Source: Paenibacillus sp. 1781tsa1 | GTDB taxonomy: Bacteria; Bacillota; Bacilli; Paenibacillales; Paenibacillaceae | Direction of reading: 5' to 3' | DNA: 64,000 nucleotides | Assembly (NCBI RefSeq): GCF_024159265.1 | Contig: NZ_JAMYWY010000001.1 | Location: 2,852,001 to 2,916,000 of the forward strand | Part shown: positions 43,841 through 53,297 of the stretch, piece after piece | How positions within the stretch are numbered: position 1 is the stretch's first letter | Layout: each line of letters begins with the position of its first letter | The notes under the pieces: model-generated | The model's database searches: none | What the model saw: only the letters and a program-made list of their open reading frames with translations | What the model was told of the DNA's origin: nothing | Translations under genes and position numbers: made by a program

Positions 43841-44944
43841 ATGAACGTACCTTCAGCATTGTTTAAACCTTTTACCTCGGACAAGCTAACCTTGTCTAAT
43901 CGAATCGTTATGGCCCCCATGACTCGCGGATTCTCACCAGAGGGCGTACCTGGACCCGAAGTTGCTGAATACTACCGTCGAAGAGCAGCAGGCGGAGTGG
44001 GGCTTATCATTACGGAAGGTACAGGCATTAATCATCCTTCTTCGGTCAGCGGAGCGAGTATTCCATTGTTCCATGGTGAAGATTCGTTGCAGGGATGGGC
44101 TAATGTAGTGAAAGCAGTGCATGAAGCAGGTGGCAAAATCATGCCACAATTGTGGCATGTGGGTACAGCACGTCGTTCCGGTGACTTGCCTAACGCAGAA
44201 GCTGAGCCTGTAAGTCCGTCAGGGGTTAGCATGGCAGGTGAGCCATCACGTGAACCATTAACGGAAGAGGAGATTCAAGGTCTTGTGAAGGCATATGCCC
44301 AAGCGGCAGCGGATGCACAGCGAATCGGGTTTGACGGAATTGAACTGCACGGAGCCCATGGATACCTGATTGACCAATTCTTCTGGGAGCAGACGAATCG
44401 ACGAACCGACAATTATGGTGGTGATTTGGTACGTCGAACCCAATTTGCGGTTGAAGTGATTGAAGCTTGTCGTGCTGCGGTTGGCCCTGACTTCCCAATT
44501 GTGCTCCGGTTCTCCCAATGGAAGATGGGGAATTATGAAGCACGTCTGGTGGAAACGCCGGAACAATTGGAGCAATTCCTGGCACCACTCAGTGCTGCTG
44601 GCGTGGATATATTCCATTGCTCTACACGTCGGTTCTGGTTGCCTGAATTCGAAGGATCTGAGCTGAATCTCGCAGGTTGGACACAGAAAATCACAGGCAA
44701 ACCAGCCATTTCGGTTGGATCGGTAGGGCTTGAAGCTGAATTTGTGGACAGAGCGACTGAGAACCAGGGAACAGGGGATGCCCATTTGGATCTATTGAAT
44801 GAGAAGCTGGAGAATAATGAGTTTGACCTGATTGCCTTGGGGCGCGTTCTGCTTAGTGATCCAGAATGGCCTGCCAAAGTTCGGGAAGGTCGCATATCCG
44901 AAATCATTCCATTTACAACGGAAGTGTTGCAAACACTCCATTAA
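43841..44944 (+). CDS. NADH:flavin oxidoreductase, old yellow enzyme family
   Basis: The 367-residue FMN enzyme has the OYE barrel features: LSNRIVMAPMTRGFSPEGVPG, a Trp/His segment QLWHVGTARR, the active-site loop GFDGIELHGAHGYLIDQFFW, and FDLIALGRVLLSDPEWPAKV near the C-terminus. Such enzymes reduce activated alkenes or nitro compounds. AAAGGAG lies about ten bases before ATG. It is preceded by its own terminator-separated promoter region and followed by a terminator, so it is probably monocistronic. Confidence 0.92.
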   Translation: MNVPSALFKPFTSDKLTLSNRIVMAPMTRGFSPEGVPGPEVAEYYRRRAAGGVGLIITEGTGINHPSSVSGASIPLFHGEDSLQGWANVVKAVHEAGGKIMPQLWHVGTARRSGDLPNAEAEPVSPSGVSMAGEPSREPLTEEEIQGLVKAYAQAAADAQRIGFDGIELHGAHGYLIDQFFWEQTNRRTDNYGGDLVRRTQFAVEVIEACRAAVGPDFPIVLRFSQWKMGNYEARLVETPEQLEQFLAPLSAAGVDIFHCSTRRFWLPEFEGSELNLAGWTQKITGKPAISVGSVGLEAEFVDRATENQGTGDAHLDLLNEKLENNEFDLIALGRVLLSDPEWPAKVREGRISEIIPFTTEVLQTLH

Positions 44945-45040
44945 TTGAAGGCTAAGAACGTTTCCAAAAAGTGAACCAACGCCAAATCGTTACGATTTAC
45001 AACGGAAAATGAAACAACAACGAAACAAAAACGAACAAAT

Positions 45041-45064
45041 AGGCCGCCTTTGGGCGGCTTTTTC
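45041..45064 (+). terminator. Rho-independent terminator of the old yellow enzyme gene
   Basis: GCCGCC and GGCGGC pair around TTTG, followed by T6. Confidence 0.9.
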
Positions 45065-45351
45065 ACCTACCTATACTAATAATTTCAATATATGAAAAAT
45101 TCACAATAGAAAAACATTTTCTGCACCGCTGCACCTGTTTATTACTCCCATACATCCCACACGCGCGTAGTCACAACACCATGAAGTTCCACATCTCAGG
45201 TTCCAGTGCAACCACTTTTTTTGCCGCTTAAGTGTCTGAACAACGATTCGATCTTCAGAAGTGCTCATTTTGAAAATCATTCACCTTGTGATAAGGTAGG
45301 CCTGAACCCAAGGGTTGCCAAGACGACATTACATAAGGAGGATGAATATCC
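45065..45351. other. intergenic stretch without a supportable gene
   Basis: Both strands lack a credible frame with a ribosome site. A short minus-strand frame (about 45245-45150) reads like scraps of a protein with interrupting stops, but no family can be named. The AAGGAGG at 45335 belongs to the next gene. Confidence 0.5.
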
Positions 45352-46695
45352 TTGAACAACTATAGTTTCAACCCGAACAATCCATGGAGAAAATCACTGA
45401 AGATGCTGTTTCTTCTGCTTGGCATCGTTCTACTATTATCGGCATGTGGTCAAGCTCAGAAACCTTCTTCCGCAACAGACTCGAATACCGGCGGCTCAAA
45501 CGCTGGCTCCAACTCAGGGCAATCTTCCTCATCGCCGGAGCAGAATACCGCTCCACCGCAGGAAGAAGTACCAGAGGAACCGCAAGAAGAAGTCGATCCG
45601 GTGCAGGAGCAGCTCAGTTCATTAACGTTAGAAGAGAAGATTGGACAGATGATACTGGCCGGTGTTCAAGGGACAACGTTGGATGATCAAGCCAAACAGA
45701 TGATTACGGATCAGAAGGTAGGGGGCATTATTTTTTATGCCAACAATGTAACGACACTTGAGGGAACAGCCAAGTTTGTACAATCCATCAAGGAAACGAA
45801 TCAGTCCAATCCGGTACCCATCTTCATGAGTGTGGATCAGGAGGGCGGCAAAGTCAGCCGTATGCCGGAGAACGTGGAATCCATTCCATCCAACAAAAAA
45901 GTAGGCCAGACAAAAGATAGTGCGCTCGCTGAAACGATGGGGGAATTGCTGGCGAGACAAGTTCAACTTGCAGGTTTTAATGTAGACTTCGCGCCTGTGT
46001 TGGATGTGAATAGTAACCCGAAAAACCCGGTGATCGGTGATCGTTCATTCGGCAGCTCGGCAGAACTAGTATCTCGTATGGGGATTGCGGAGATGAAAGG
46101 TCTGCGTAACGAAGGCATTGTTCCGGTAGTGAAGCATTTTCCGGGTCACGGCGATACGTCCGTGGACTCCCATCTGGATCTGCCCGTCGTGAACAAAACG
46201 GAAAAACAACTGGCTGAGCTTGAATGGATTCCGTTCCAGGCCGCAGTGAAGGAACATGTGGAGGCTGTCATGGTTGCACACATTTTGTTCCCGAAGCTGG
46301 ACCCGGATCATCCGGCTTCCTTATCGGATGTCATTATTGGTGAACATTTGCGCGGGAAGTTCAAGTATGATGGTGTGGTCATCACAGATGACCTGAGTAT
46401 GGGAGCAATCGCGAAGAACTTCAAGTTGGACCAGGCAGCCCTGGCAACTGTTAAAGCAGGAAGTGACATTCTGTTGGTAGCTCATAGTTATGAGAGTGCC
46501 AAGACGATTTTTGATACGCTAATAAGTGCAGTGAAGTCAGGCGACATCTCCGAATCCCGAATCGATGAAAGTGTATATCGTATCCTGGCATTGAAGCAAC
46601 AATACAAGTTATCGGATGATCAGAAAGCTTCTGGAGACCTGAAGCAACTGAATGCAGATATTGTGGATTGGCGCAAGCAAATCGATGCTAGATAA
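45352..46695 (+). CDS. nagZ: GH3 beta-N-acetylhexosaminidase lipoprotein (NagZ-like)
   Basis: The 447-residue enzyme has a lipoprotein signal ending LLSAC, a Ser/Glu-rich linker, and a GH3 domain with the NagZ signatures: KHFPGHGDTSVDSH (the Asp/His acid-base loop near 260) and ITDDLSMGAI (nucleophile Asp near 345). It removes N-acetylglucosamine from muropeptides at the outer face of the membrane, as in B. subtilis NagZ (YbbD). A TTG start lies ten bases after AAGGAGG. It is followed after 41 bp by the Bce-type regulator. Confidence 0.92.
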   Translation: MNNYSFNPNNPWRKSLKMLFLLLGIVLLLSACGQAQKPSSATDSNTGGSNAGSNSGQSSSSPEQNTAPPQEEVPEEPQEEVDPVQEQLSSLTLEEKIGQMILAGVQGTTLDDQAKQMITDQKVGGIIFYANNVTTLEGTAKFVQSIKETNQSNPVPIFMSVDQEGGKVSRMPENVESIPSNKKVGQTKDSALAETMGELLARQVQLAGFNVDFAPVLDVNSNPKNPVIGDRSFGSSAELVSRMGIAEMKGLRNEGIVPVVKHFPGHGDTSVDSHLDLPVVNKTEKQLAELEWIPFQAAVKEHVEAVMVAHILFPKLDPDHPASLSDVIIGEHLRGKFKYDGVVITDDLSMGAIAKNFKLDQAALATVKAGSDILLVAHSYESAKTIFDTLISAVKSGDISESRIDESVYRILALKQQYKLSDDQKASGDLKQLNADIVDWRKQIDAR

Positions 46696-46736
46696 TAAAT
46701 CCTGTGTTATGATTTTGCCAGAGGTGAGATCCAAAC

Positions 46737-47441
46737 ATGTATACCATTATGATAATAGAGGACGATCCCAAGATTGCAGGATTATTGAAATCACATATTG
46801 AACGCTACGGGGACCGGGCCGTTCTGGTCGAGGATTTTGAGATGATTGTGCAACAGTTTGAGCAGGTACAGCCACATGTGGTCCTTCTGGATATCAATTT
46901 GCCCAGCTATGATGGTTTCTATTGGTGCCGCCAGATTCGTACGCTGTCCACATGCCCCATTTTGTTTATCTCCGCTCGGAGTGGAAAGATGGATCAGGTC
47001 ATGGCACTGGAGAACGGAGCGGATGATTATATCACCAAGCCATTCGAACACGAGATTGTTATGGCCAAAATTCGGAGTCAGCTACGCCGGGTATATGGGG
47101 ATTATGCTGCACGTGACGAAGAACGCAAGGTGGAACTGGACGGCTTGGTCGTGTACCTGGAAAGACTGGAGATTCAGCTGGGTGATCGCAAAGTGCAGCT
47201 GACGAAGAAAGAAACGATTCTGCTGGAAACGTTACTGCGTCGCAGTCCCAAGCTGGTAAGCAGGGAAACGATCCTGGAGAAGCTGTGGGATGACTCTTTT
47301 GTAGATGACAATACACTCAGCGTTAACGTTACCCGGGTTCGTAAGCGTTTAGCCGAGCTTGGCATTACAGATGCTCTGGAGACGGTCAGAGGTTCAGGTT
47401 ACCGATTGAACAATAACTGGAAGTCCTCTTCATCGTCATGA
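46737..47441 (+). CDS. BceR-type OmpR-family response regulator
   Basis: The 234-residue protein has a receiver domain (IIEDD, phospho-Asp in LLDINLPSYDGF, Lys in TKPFEHEI) and a winged helix (ETLLRRSPKLVSRETILEKLWDD, NTLSVNVTRVRKRLAEL, TVRGSGYRLN). The PSYDGFYWCRQIR wording is characteristic of BceR/BraR regulators of antimicrobial-peptide resistance. It overlaps the kinase gene (ATGA) and likely binds the inverted repeat before the transporter genes. Confidence 0.93.
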   Translation: MYTIMIIEDDPKIAGLLKSHIERYGDRAVLVEDFEMIVQQFEQVQPHVVLLDINLPSYDGFYWCRQIRTLSTCPILFISARSGKMDQVMALENGADDYITKPFEHEIVMAKIRSQLRRVYGDYAARDEERKVELDGLVVYLERLEIQLGDRKVQLTKKETILLETLLRRSPKLVSRETILEKLWDDSFVDDNTLSVNVTRVRKRLAELGITDALETVRGSGYRLNNNWKSSSSS

Positions 47442-48421
47442 GATTGTTTATACGAGAACATCTCGCTTTAACTTGCTGGGTTGTTGCTATCTTGTTCACC
47501 GTTATTGCAGTGTTCTGGTATGACGGTTACAACGATTGGATCACGGCTACTTATGCCGTAGCGTTGGGATTATTTTTATACATCGGATATTTGGTGTATC
47601 GTTATTATTCACATCGCTCCTTCTATACCCGGATGTCACGATCGATGGATTCGCTGAAGGAATTTGTACCATTGAACGAAACAAGTCCATTATCACTGGC
47701 GCTGGAGAAGCTACTGGATTCACAATACGGACAGTATCATGCTCATCTGCATCGGCTGGAACAGCGGCAGCAAGAATATCTGACGTTCATGAACCAGTGG
47801 GTACATCAGATGAAGACACCATTATCCGTCATCGAGTTGACCGTGGAAGGTCAGGAAGATGACGATCCCAGGCTCATAAGCATTCGAGAGGAAGCAGACC
47901 AGATGAGACGGGGATTGGAGACTGTGCTGTATGTGGCGCGTTTGGATACCTTCGAACAGGATTTCAGTGTGGAACCTGTGATACTGAAGAACGCTGGTGA
48001 AGAGGCGATCCATGAGCTGAAACGGTTCTTCATCCGCAATCACGTCTATCCAGAGATGCATATCGATTCTGCGCTGGTTGTACAATCCGATGCCAAGTGG
48101 ATTCGGTTCGTCTTGGTACAGTTACTGTCGAACGCAATCAAGTACTCTGCGGGTAGCGGACAAAAGATCTATGTGCGTGCATATGAAGCAGAACGCTCTA
48201 TCATGCTGGAAGTGCAGGATCAGGGCATCGGGATTCCTAAGTCCGATCTGAATCGGGTATTCCAGCCTTTCTTCACTGGGGAGAACGGGCGGCATTTCAA
48301 AGAGTCCACAGGCATGGGACTGTATATTGCAAAAGAAGTGTTAACGCGGATGAATCATCGGATTGATCTTGAGTCCGTGTACGGCGAAGGAACGACTGTC
48401 CGAATTACATTCAACTCCTGA
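47438..48421 (+). CDS. BceS-type intramembrane-sensing histidine kinase
   Basis: This 327-residue kinase has only two helices joined by a loop of a few residues (WVVAILFTVIAVFWYDGYND then YAVALGLFLYIGYLVY), so it lacks an external sensor domain. The H-box is WVHQMKTPLSVIEL and the ATPase boxes are LLSNAIKYS, VQDQGIGIP and STGMGLYIAKEVL. BceS-type kinases receive their signal from the BceAB transporter rather than from a ligand directly. Confidence 0.94.
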   Translation: MRLFIREHLALTCWVVAILFTVIAVFWYDGYNDWITATYAVALGLFLYIGYLVYRYYSHRSFYTRMSRSMDSLKEFVPLNETSPLSLALEKLLDSQYGQYHAHLHRLEQRQQEYLTFMNQWVHQMKTPLSVIELTVEGQEDDDPRLISIREEADQMRRGLETVLYVARLDTFEQDFSVEPVILKNAGEEAIHELKRFFIRNHVYPEMHIDSALVVQSDAKWIRFVLVQLLSNAIKYSAGSGQKIYVRAYEAERSIMLEVQDQGIGIPKSDLNRVFQPFFTGENGRHFKESTGMGLYIAKEVLTRMNHRIDLESVYGEGTTVRITFNS

Positions 48422-48511
48422 AGTGACAGGTTGAAGATAAGATTGGGACGTGAGGTCTGTATTTTTGTTGAAAAAGTGTGAGTGGAGTATGAATTACAAT
48501 GTAAGTGTAAG

Positions 48512-48557
48512 GTGTAGTATAGACGTCTATTGCCTGATCGGGGCGAAGGCGTCTTTT
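48512..48557 (+). terminator. terminator after the kinase gene
   Basis: AGACG and CGTCT with partial inner pairing are followed by T5. It sits before the transporter promoter. Confidence 0.5.
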
Positions 48558-48579
48558 TGATTTTCATGATGCAACCTTA

Positions 48580-48595
48580 CAACATTGTCATGTTG
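48580..48595. promoter_or_regulatory. BceR-like inverted-repeat operator
   Basis: CAACAT and ATGTTG are perfect inverted arms around TGTC, with a -10 candidate TATAGT at 48640. Upstream location and arm spacing of four resemble the binding sites of BceR-type regulators at bceA promoters. The remainder of 48422-48740 holds no gene. Confidence 0.6.
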
Positions 48596-48740
48596 ATGAA
48601 AGGTTAAACCATAGGAGAATGGCCGAAACTTCGATAGACTATAGTCATAAGAGTACAGGAAAGGCCACGCACAATACACATGCAGACAGCATGAATGTAA
48701 CTTGATTTTTGAATTCATACATCACTAAGGAGTTGTAACC

Positions 48741-49511
48741 ATGGAGATTTGTTCTGTGAAACAGATCAGTAAAATCTACAAAGGCATCGTATCTTATGAA
48801 GCGTTATCAGGTATTGACCTCAGTATTCAGGAAGGTGAGTTTGTTGGCATCATGGGACCATCGGGTAGTGGCAAAACAACGCTGCTGAACATGATCTCAA
48901 CCATTGATCATCCAACATCAGGAGAACTGCGAATTGCAGGGAAGAATCCGTTTGAATTGGATCAGGATGAACTCGCGCTGTTCCGGCGTAAAGAGCTTGG
49001 ATTCGTTTTTCAATCGTTCAATCTGTTAAATACACTGACAGTTAAGGAAAACATCGTACTGCCACTGACTCTTGACGGTGTTTCGCTAGCAGAGATGAAC
49101 ACACGTGTGGAACAACTGGCAAGCAAGCTGGGGATCGAGGGTATTCTGAACAAACGGACATATGAGATTTCAGGAGGACAGGCACAGCGTACGGCCATTG
49201 CCAGAGCACTCATACATTCTCCGAAACTGATTCTGGCGGATGAGCCAACGGGCAATCTGGATTCGAAGGCGGCAAGAGATGTGATGGAGATTCTCGAAAC
49301 CCGCAATCAGGAGGATCAGGCTACGATGCTGCTGGTTACCCATGATGCAGTAGCTGCAAGTTATTGCAGTCGTGTTGTCTTTATCAAGGATGGCAAACTG
49401 TACAATGAGATTCACTACGGCGATAATCGCGCAGCCTTTTACCAGAAGATTATTAATGTATTATCCCTAATGGGAGGTTCAGGACATGAATTTTCGCCAG
49501 TTCGCCATTAA
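48741..49511 (+). CDS. BceA-type ABC transporter ATPase
   Basis: The 256-residue ATPase has Walker [11 protein letters not shown]-loop FQSFNLL, signature ISGGQAQR and Walker [13 protein letters not shown]. It overlaps the permease gene by 26 bp. With BceB it removes or senses cell-wall antibiotics such as bacitracin-like peptides, and it drives signalling to the kinase. Confidence 0.95.
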   Translation: MEICSVKQISKIYKGIVSYEALSGIDLSIQEGEFVGIMGPSGSGKTTLLNMISTIDHPTSGELRIAGKNPFELDQDELALFRRKELGFVFQSFNLLNTLTVKENIVLPLTLDGVSLAEMNTRVEQLASKLGIEGILNKRTYEISGGQAQRTAIARALIHSPKLILADEPTGNLDSKAARDVMEILETRNQEDQATMLLVTHDAVAASYCSRVVFIKDGKLYNEIHYGDNRAAFYQKIINVLSLMGGSGHEFSPVRH

Positions 49512-51444
49512 TAACGTTGTTCGCAACAAACGAATTTATCTGGCTCATTTTCTGAGCAGTACATTTTCCGTCATGATCTTTTTTACTTACGCATTGCTCC
49601 TGTTCCATCCTGATTTGAAAGCGGGGTTAAAGGGATCAAGTGGTACGGTTACGTTGCTTGCAAATCAAGGGTTTATGATTGCAGAGATCATTATATTCAT
49701 CTTTTCATTCCTGTTCCTGCTCTATTCCGTTGGTTCATTTCTGAAGACACGCAAGAAGGAATTTGGTATTTTCCTGATCATAGGCATGACACGTAAACAG
49801 ATGAACCGGCTTCTGTTTATGGAGAACATGTGTATCGGATTAGCTTCCATTATTACCGGGATCGGACTCGGAATTGTTTTTGGCAAATTGATTCTGCTCA
49901 TCTGCGGCTCCATGCTGGCTGTTGAGAACAGTCTTCGATTCTATTTTCCACTGAAAGGCATTGCCCTGACGGCTGGTGCATTTCTGCTGCTGTTTGTTAT
50001 CATTGCGATGTCGTCATCCTTGCTCATACGGAAAGGTTCGCTCATTGACCTTGTGAAATCAGAGGAAAAACCGAAACCCGAACCCAAGGCATCACGCTTC
50101 CTCGCCTTGCTGTCGGTGCTGTTCATCGGCGGTGGTTATGCAGGAGTATTCACTTTTGTATGGGTAAGCTTCTCGTTTCCGTTATTACTCGCAAGTGTCG
50201 TGGTTGTTATTGCAGGTACGTACTTCCTGTTCACGCAGCTTAGTGTATATATCATTCGGGCACTCAAAAGAAATCCAAGATTGTTTTTCCGCAAAACCAA
50301 TCTGCTCTTCCTATCGGAACTTACCTATCGAATGAAAGATAACGCCATCATGTTTTTCATGGTAAGTATCATCTCTGCATCTTCATTTACGGGAATTGGC
50401 ACCATGCTTGCTATTGCTGACCCGGGGTTGTCGTCCATGTCGAATCCGTACGCATTCAGTTATACGAATTCATGGGATACTCCCGACTCGGATCGACATA
50501 TTCGTCAGATTGAAGAAACGTTGATTGATCATGAAGTTCCCTACGTGAAGGGCAGCTATGCTCCTCTAGCTGAAAATAACAATGGAAATATTATTAAGCT
50601 GAGTGATTATAACCGTCTGGCGAAGGCACTTGGGTATGAAGAACGCACGTTGAAACAGGTCGATGAGTCATTTATGACACCAAGCAATTTGGCTGTTCGC
50701 AAGAAGTACCGTGGACAGGCTGAACAAGGATTCTCGGGAGGGAAGGTCTATCTGGAGGTGGAGAATCAGCGCGTACCTGTTCAGCTATCGACTCCGGATA
50801 CCGAGATTGTGATTCCTTTTCAATATGAAATTTATCTCTACGTCGTAACCGACGAACTGTTTAATAAGATGAGACCTGCGTACAACGAGGAAGTAGGCAT
50901 GCCTGAAGGTTTCTATTCGAGTCGAACGATACAATTTATCGTGAAAGATTGGATGGGTACACGCAGCTTTGCTCCTGAATTGATCGAATCCATTCAACAG
51001 AATCATTCCAATAGAGGTTACTTCCAGGTGAGTGCACTTGTGGTGGACTGGCTCAATTCGAAACAAACGAACGGAATTATCCTGATCCTGAGCGGTCTGA
51101 TTGGCATTGTTTTCTTCACCTTTGCAGCAAGCTTCACGTATTTCAGACTTTACGCAGATCTAGAACGAGATGAAGCGCAGTATCGCATGATTGGCAAAAT
51201 GGGACTGAGTCGTCCCGAACTCCGTAAGATCGTAACAAGGCAGCTATTACTTATGTTCTTCCTGCCGATTCTGGTGGCGGTCATCCACAGTTCGGTTGCC
51301 TTTGTAGCGTTACAGCAACTGGTTGATTTCTCGGTCTTTGGATACAGCCTGCGCATCTTCTTGGTGTTTGCTTCCATGCAGATCTTGTATTTTGCACTTG
51401 TGCGCTGGCGGTATCTGCGTCATATGTATTCCAAGTTAGTCTAA
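49486..51444 (+). CDS. BceB-type ABC transporter permease
   Basis: The 652-residue permease has ten membrane helices in the BceB pattern, with a large external domain of about 220 residues (about 305-525) between helices seven and eight. FtsX-like loops are visible (KTRKKEFGIFLIIGMTRKQMNRL near 85 and DEAQYRMIGKMGLSRPELRK near 565). The external domain determines peptide specificity. The gene ends at a strong terminator and completes a BceRS-BceAB detoxification module. Confidence 0.95.
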   Translation: MNFRQFAINNVVRNKRIYLAHFLSSTFSVMIFFTYALLLFHPDLKAGLKGSSGTVTLLANQGFMIAEIIIFIFSFLFLLYSVGSFLKTRKKEFGIFLIIGMTRKQMNRLLFMENMCIGLASIITGIGLGIVFGKLILLICGSMLAVENSLRFYFPLKGIALTAGAFLLLFVIIAMSSSLLIRKGSLIDLVKSEEKPKPEPKASRFLALLSVLFIGGGYAGVFTFVWVSFSFPLLLASVVVVIAGTYFLFTQLSVYIIRALKRNPRLFFRKTNLLFLSELTYRMKDNAIMFFMVSIISASSFTGIGTMLAIADPGLSSMSNPYAFSYTNSWDTPDSDRHIRQIEETLIDHEVPYVKGSYAPLAENNNGNIIKLSDYNRLAKALGYEERTLKQVDESFMTPSNLAVRKKYRGQAEQGFSGGKVYLEVENQRVPVQLSTPDTEIVIPFQYEIYLYVVTDELFNKMRPAYNEEVGMPEGFYSSRTIQFIVKDWMGTRSFAPELIESIQQNHSNRGYFQVSALVVDWLNSKQTNGIILILSGLIGIVFFTFAASFTYFRLYADLERDEAQYRMIGKMGLSRPELRKIVTRQLLLMFFLPILVAVIHSSVAFVALQQLVDFSVFGYSLRIFLVFASMQILYFALVRWRYLRHMYSKLV

Positions 51445-51456
51445 AATAGCATGGCC

Positions 51457-51497
51457 CAACAGACACCGAACGCATGACTCGGTGTCTGTTGACTTTT
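51457..51497 (+). terminator. Rho-independent terminator of the Bce module
   Basis: CAACAGACACCGA and TCGGTGTCTGTTG form a 13-bp perfect stem followed by ACTTTTCT. Confidence 0.85.
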
Positions 51498-51525
51498 CTA
51501 TCCCTGGCACAGTACTATTTTATTA

Positions 51526-51540
51526 GATACAGAATGTATC
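51526..51540. promoter_or_regulatory. GATACA-NNN-TGTATC operator before the HpaB-type gene
   Basis: GATACAGAATGTATC has the same perfect 6-3-6 arms as the site at 42128 and lies 78 bp before the start. An additional hairpin (TCAGGC/GCCTGA at 51587-51602) is close to the ribosome site. Confidence 0.55.
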
Positions 51541-51617
51541 ATTACATAGTTTCTCAAGGATTTAGAAGGATGGGGTTACAGAAATGTCAGGCCGATGCCT
51601 GAGAGGGAGGACATATC

Positions 51618-53063
51618 ATGAGCATCACGATGTCTCGTGGACAAGCTTACGTTCAACGTTTGAATGATGAGCGGAATGTATGGCTGGATGGTGAGCGTAT
51701 CCGGGTAACCCAGCATCAGGCCTTTCAGGGAACACTTCAAACGATAGAAGGATTGTTTAATCTGGTGGATGACCCGGATACAAGGGAAACCGTAGCCTAT
51801 TGGGACGAACAGACGGGAAGTTACGTGCATCGCTCTTTTCTAGTGCCTCGTTCACTTCCTGACGTAAACAGCAGGGCGGATGCTTTTCGGCTTTGGGCTG
51901 ATCGGACGTACGGAGTGATGAGCCGATTGTCTGATTATGCCCGATCCCGGCTGACAGGTTGGTACGCAACACGACATGAGATAACAGCACATGATCCTGC
52001 ATTTGCAGGTAAAATATCCGCATATTTTGAACAAGCCAAGCGAAAAGATGCATTCCTGACGATTGTCCAGCGGGACCCTCAGATTAATCGATCCTTGCCT
52101 GTTGGAGAAGATGAGGATGCCATGCTGAGAATTGTCCAAAGCAATACGGAGGGCGTGGTGATTCGCGGGGCCAAAATGGTGGCAACAGCATCGCCTTATG
52201 CGGATGATATCATTGCGTATCCCGTTCAACGAATTCCGTCCCACCTGCCAGAGCTAGCCCATATGGTGATTGTAGCTGCGGACAGTCCGGGCTTACACAT
52301 GATGTGTCGAGAATCTTTTGCGGCAAAAGATACAGATCAATCACATCCACTCAGTGCGCAGTACGATGAGATGGATGCCGTGTTATTTTTTGACGATGTA
52401 TTTGTGCCCTGGGAACGTGTATTGCTGCACAATAACCCTAAAGCCGTATGGCAGATTCGCTGTAATACAGCTTCGTCCAGTCTGGCTTATCATCAGAGCG
52501 TTATCCGATTACACTCGAAACTGGAGTTCATTACAGCCGTGACCTCCGCCGTTGCTAAGGAGATCGGGGTGGACTCCTTCCTGAATGTGCAGGAACAACT
52601 CGGTGAGATGATCAGTCAGGTGCAGACCATCGAGGGACTGATTATTGCTGCTGAAGCACAGTCCAAACCGGATACATTTGGCAACTGGTTGCCGGAATTC
52701 AAATATATTGAAACCGCACGTAATCTGGGCAATCACTATTATCCCCGCGCGGTGGAGATTTTGAAGACCATTGCTGCGGGTGGTCTGATTCAGATTCCTT
52801 CAGGTACGTTTGAGATGAATGAAAAGATGGGTTCCATGATAGGCAAATATCTTGGTGGAGTAACGATGCAAGCTCCGGAGAAGATTCGTCTTTTTCAATT
52901 GGCATGGGAACTGACAGGAAGTCCACTCGGAGCAAGGCATGATCTGTATGAACGTTTCTACGCGGGTGATCCTGTGCGCAACCGGGCGAGCCAATATGTG
53001 CAGTATGACAAGGAACGCTTATTGGCCAAAGTTGAACCGTGGCTTCGTTCGGGTAAGGCATGA
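51618..53063 (+). CDS. HpaB-type 4-hydroxyphenylacetate 3-monooxygenase oxygenase subunit
   Basis: The 481-residue protein matches the FADH2-using HpaB family (B. subtilis YoaI): SRGQAYVQRLNDERNVWLDGERI at the start, DPQINRS, EGVVIRGAKMVATASPYADDI, DDVFVPWERVLL near 265, and YFGGVTMQ-like GKYLGGVTMQAPEKI. It hydroxylates phenols such as 4-hydroxyphenylacetate using reduced flavin from a separate reductase, which is not encoded nearby. GGAGG is seven bases before ATG. The palindromic operator upstream suggests aromatic- or stress-responsive control. Confidence 0.9.
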   Translation: MSITMSRGQAYVQRLNDERNVWLDGERIRVTQHQAFQGTLQTIEGLFNLVDDPDTRETVAYWDEQTGSYVHRSFLVPRSLPDVNSRADAFRLWADRTYGVMSRLSDYARSRLTGWYATRHEITAHDPAFAGKISAYFEQAKRKDAFLTIVQRDPQINRSLPVGEDEDAMLRIVQSNTEGVVIRGAKMVATASPYADDIIAYPVQRIPSHLPELAHMVIVAADSPGLHMMCRESFAAKDTDQSHPLSAQYDEMDAVLFFDDVFVPWERVLLHNNPKAVWQIRCNTASSSLAYHQSVIRLHSKLEFITAVTSAVAKEIGVDSFLNVQEQLGEMISQVQTIEGLIIAAEAQSKPDTFGNWLPEFKYIETARNLGNHYYPRAVEILKTIAAGGLIQIPSGTFEMNEKMGSMIGKYLGGVTMQAPEKIRLFQLAWELTGSPLGARHDLYERFYAGDPVRNRASQYVQYDKERLLAKVEPWLRSGKA

Positions 53064-53088
53064 TCTGATGATCTAAAACAAATGGTCC

Positions 53089-53148
53089 GAATGAAGATTG
53101 AAAAGCCTGAATGAAGAACGAAAAGTTTGAATGTAGAATGAGAAAGGT
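53089..53148 (+). repeat. three tandem 20-bp repeats
   Basis: Three units of exactly 20 bp follow one another (53089, 53109, 53129), each opening GAATG(A/T)AGA and containing GAAAAG or a close variant. They lie in the 234-bp gap after the HpaB-type gene. Their function is unknown. Confidence 0.7.
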
Positions 53149-53162
53149 CTTATTTTAGTTAA

Positions 53163-53190
53163 AGCCTTGGCCTGTGCCAGGGCTCTATTT
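53163..53190 (+). terminator. terminator of the HpaB-type gene
   Basis: AGCCTTGGC and GCCAGGGCT form a nine-base stem with one G-U around CTGT, followed by a T-rich stretch. Confidence 0.7.
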
Positions 53191-53297
53191 CTATTTATTT
53201 AGATTATCTTTAGAAATGATTTAGGTTGAATTAAGAGACGTAGTATATAGTAATAATGTAGAGATAGGCATAGAGTATAGGAAATGAGAGGAATAAC

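Noticed and set aside
45150..45250. Minus-strand scraps resembling a degraded coding sequence
   Set aside because: Two short pieces in different frames, each bounded by stops, with no nameable family; not enough for a pseudogene call.
51581..51616. CTGAGA and a small hairpin before the HpaB-type gene, resembling part of a TPP riboswitch
   Set aside because: The other conserved TPP elements are absent; this is only a six-base stem near the ribosome site.
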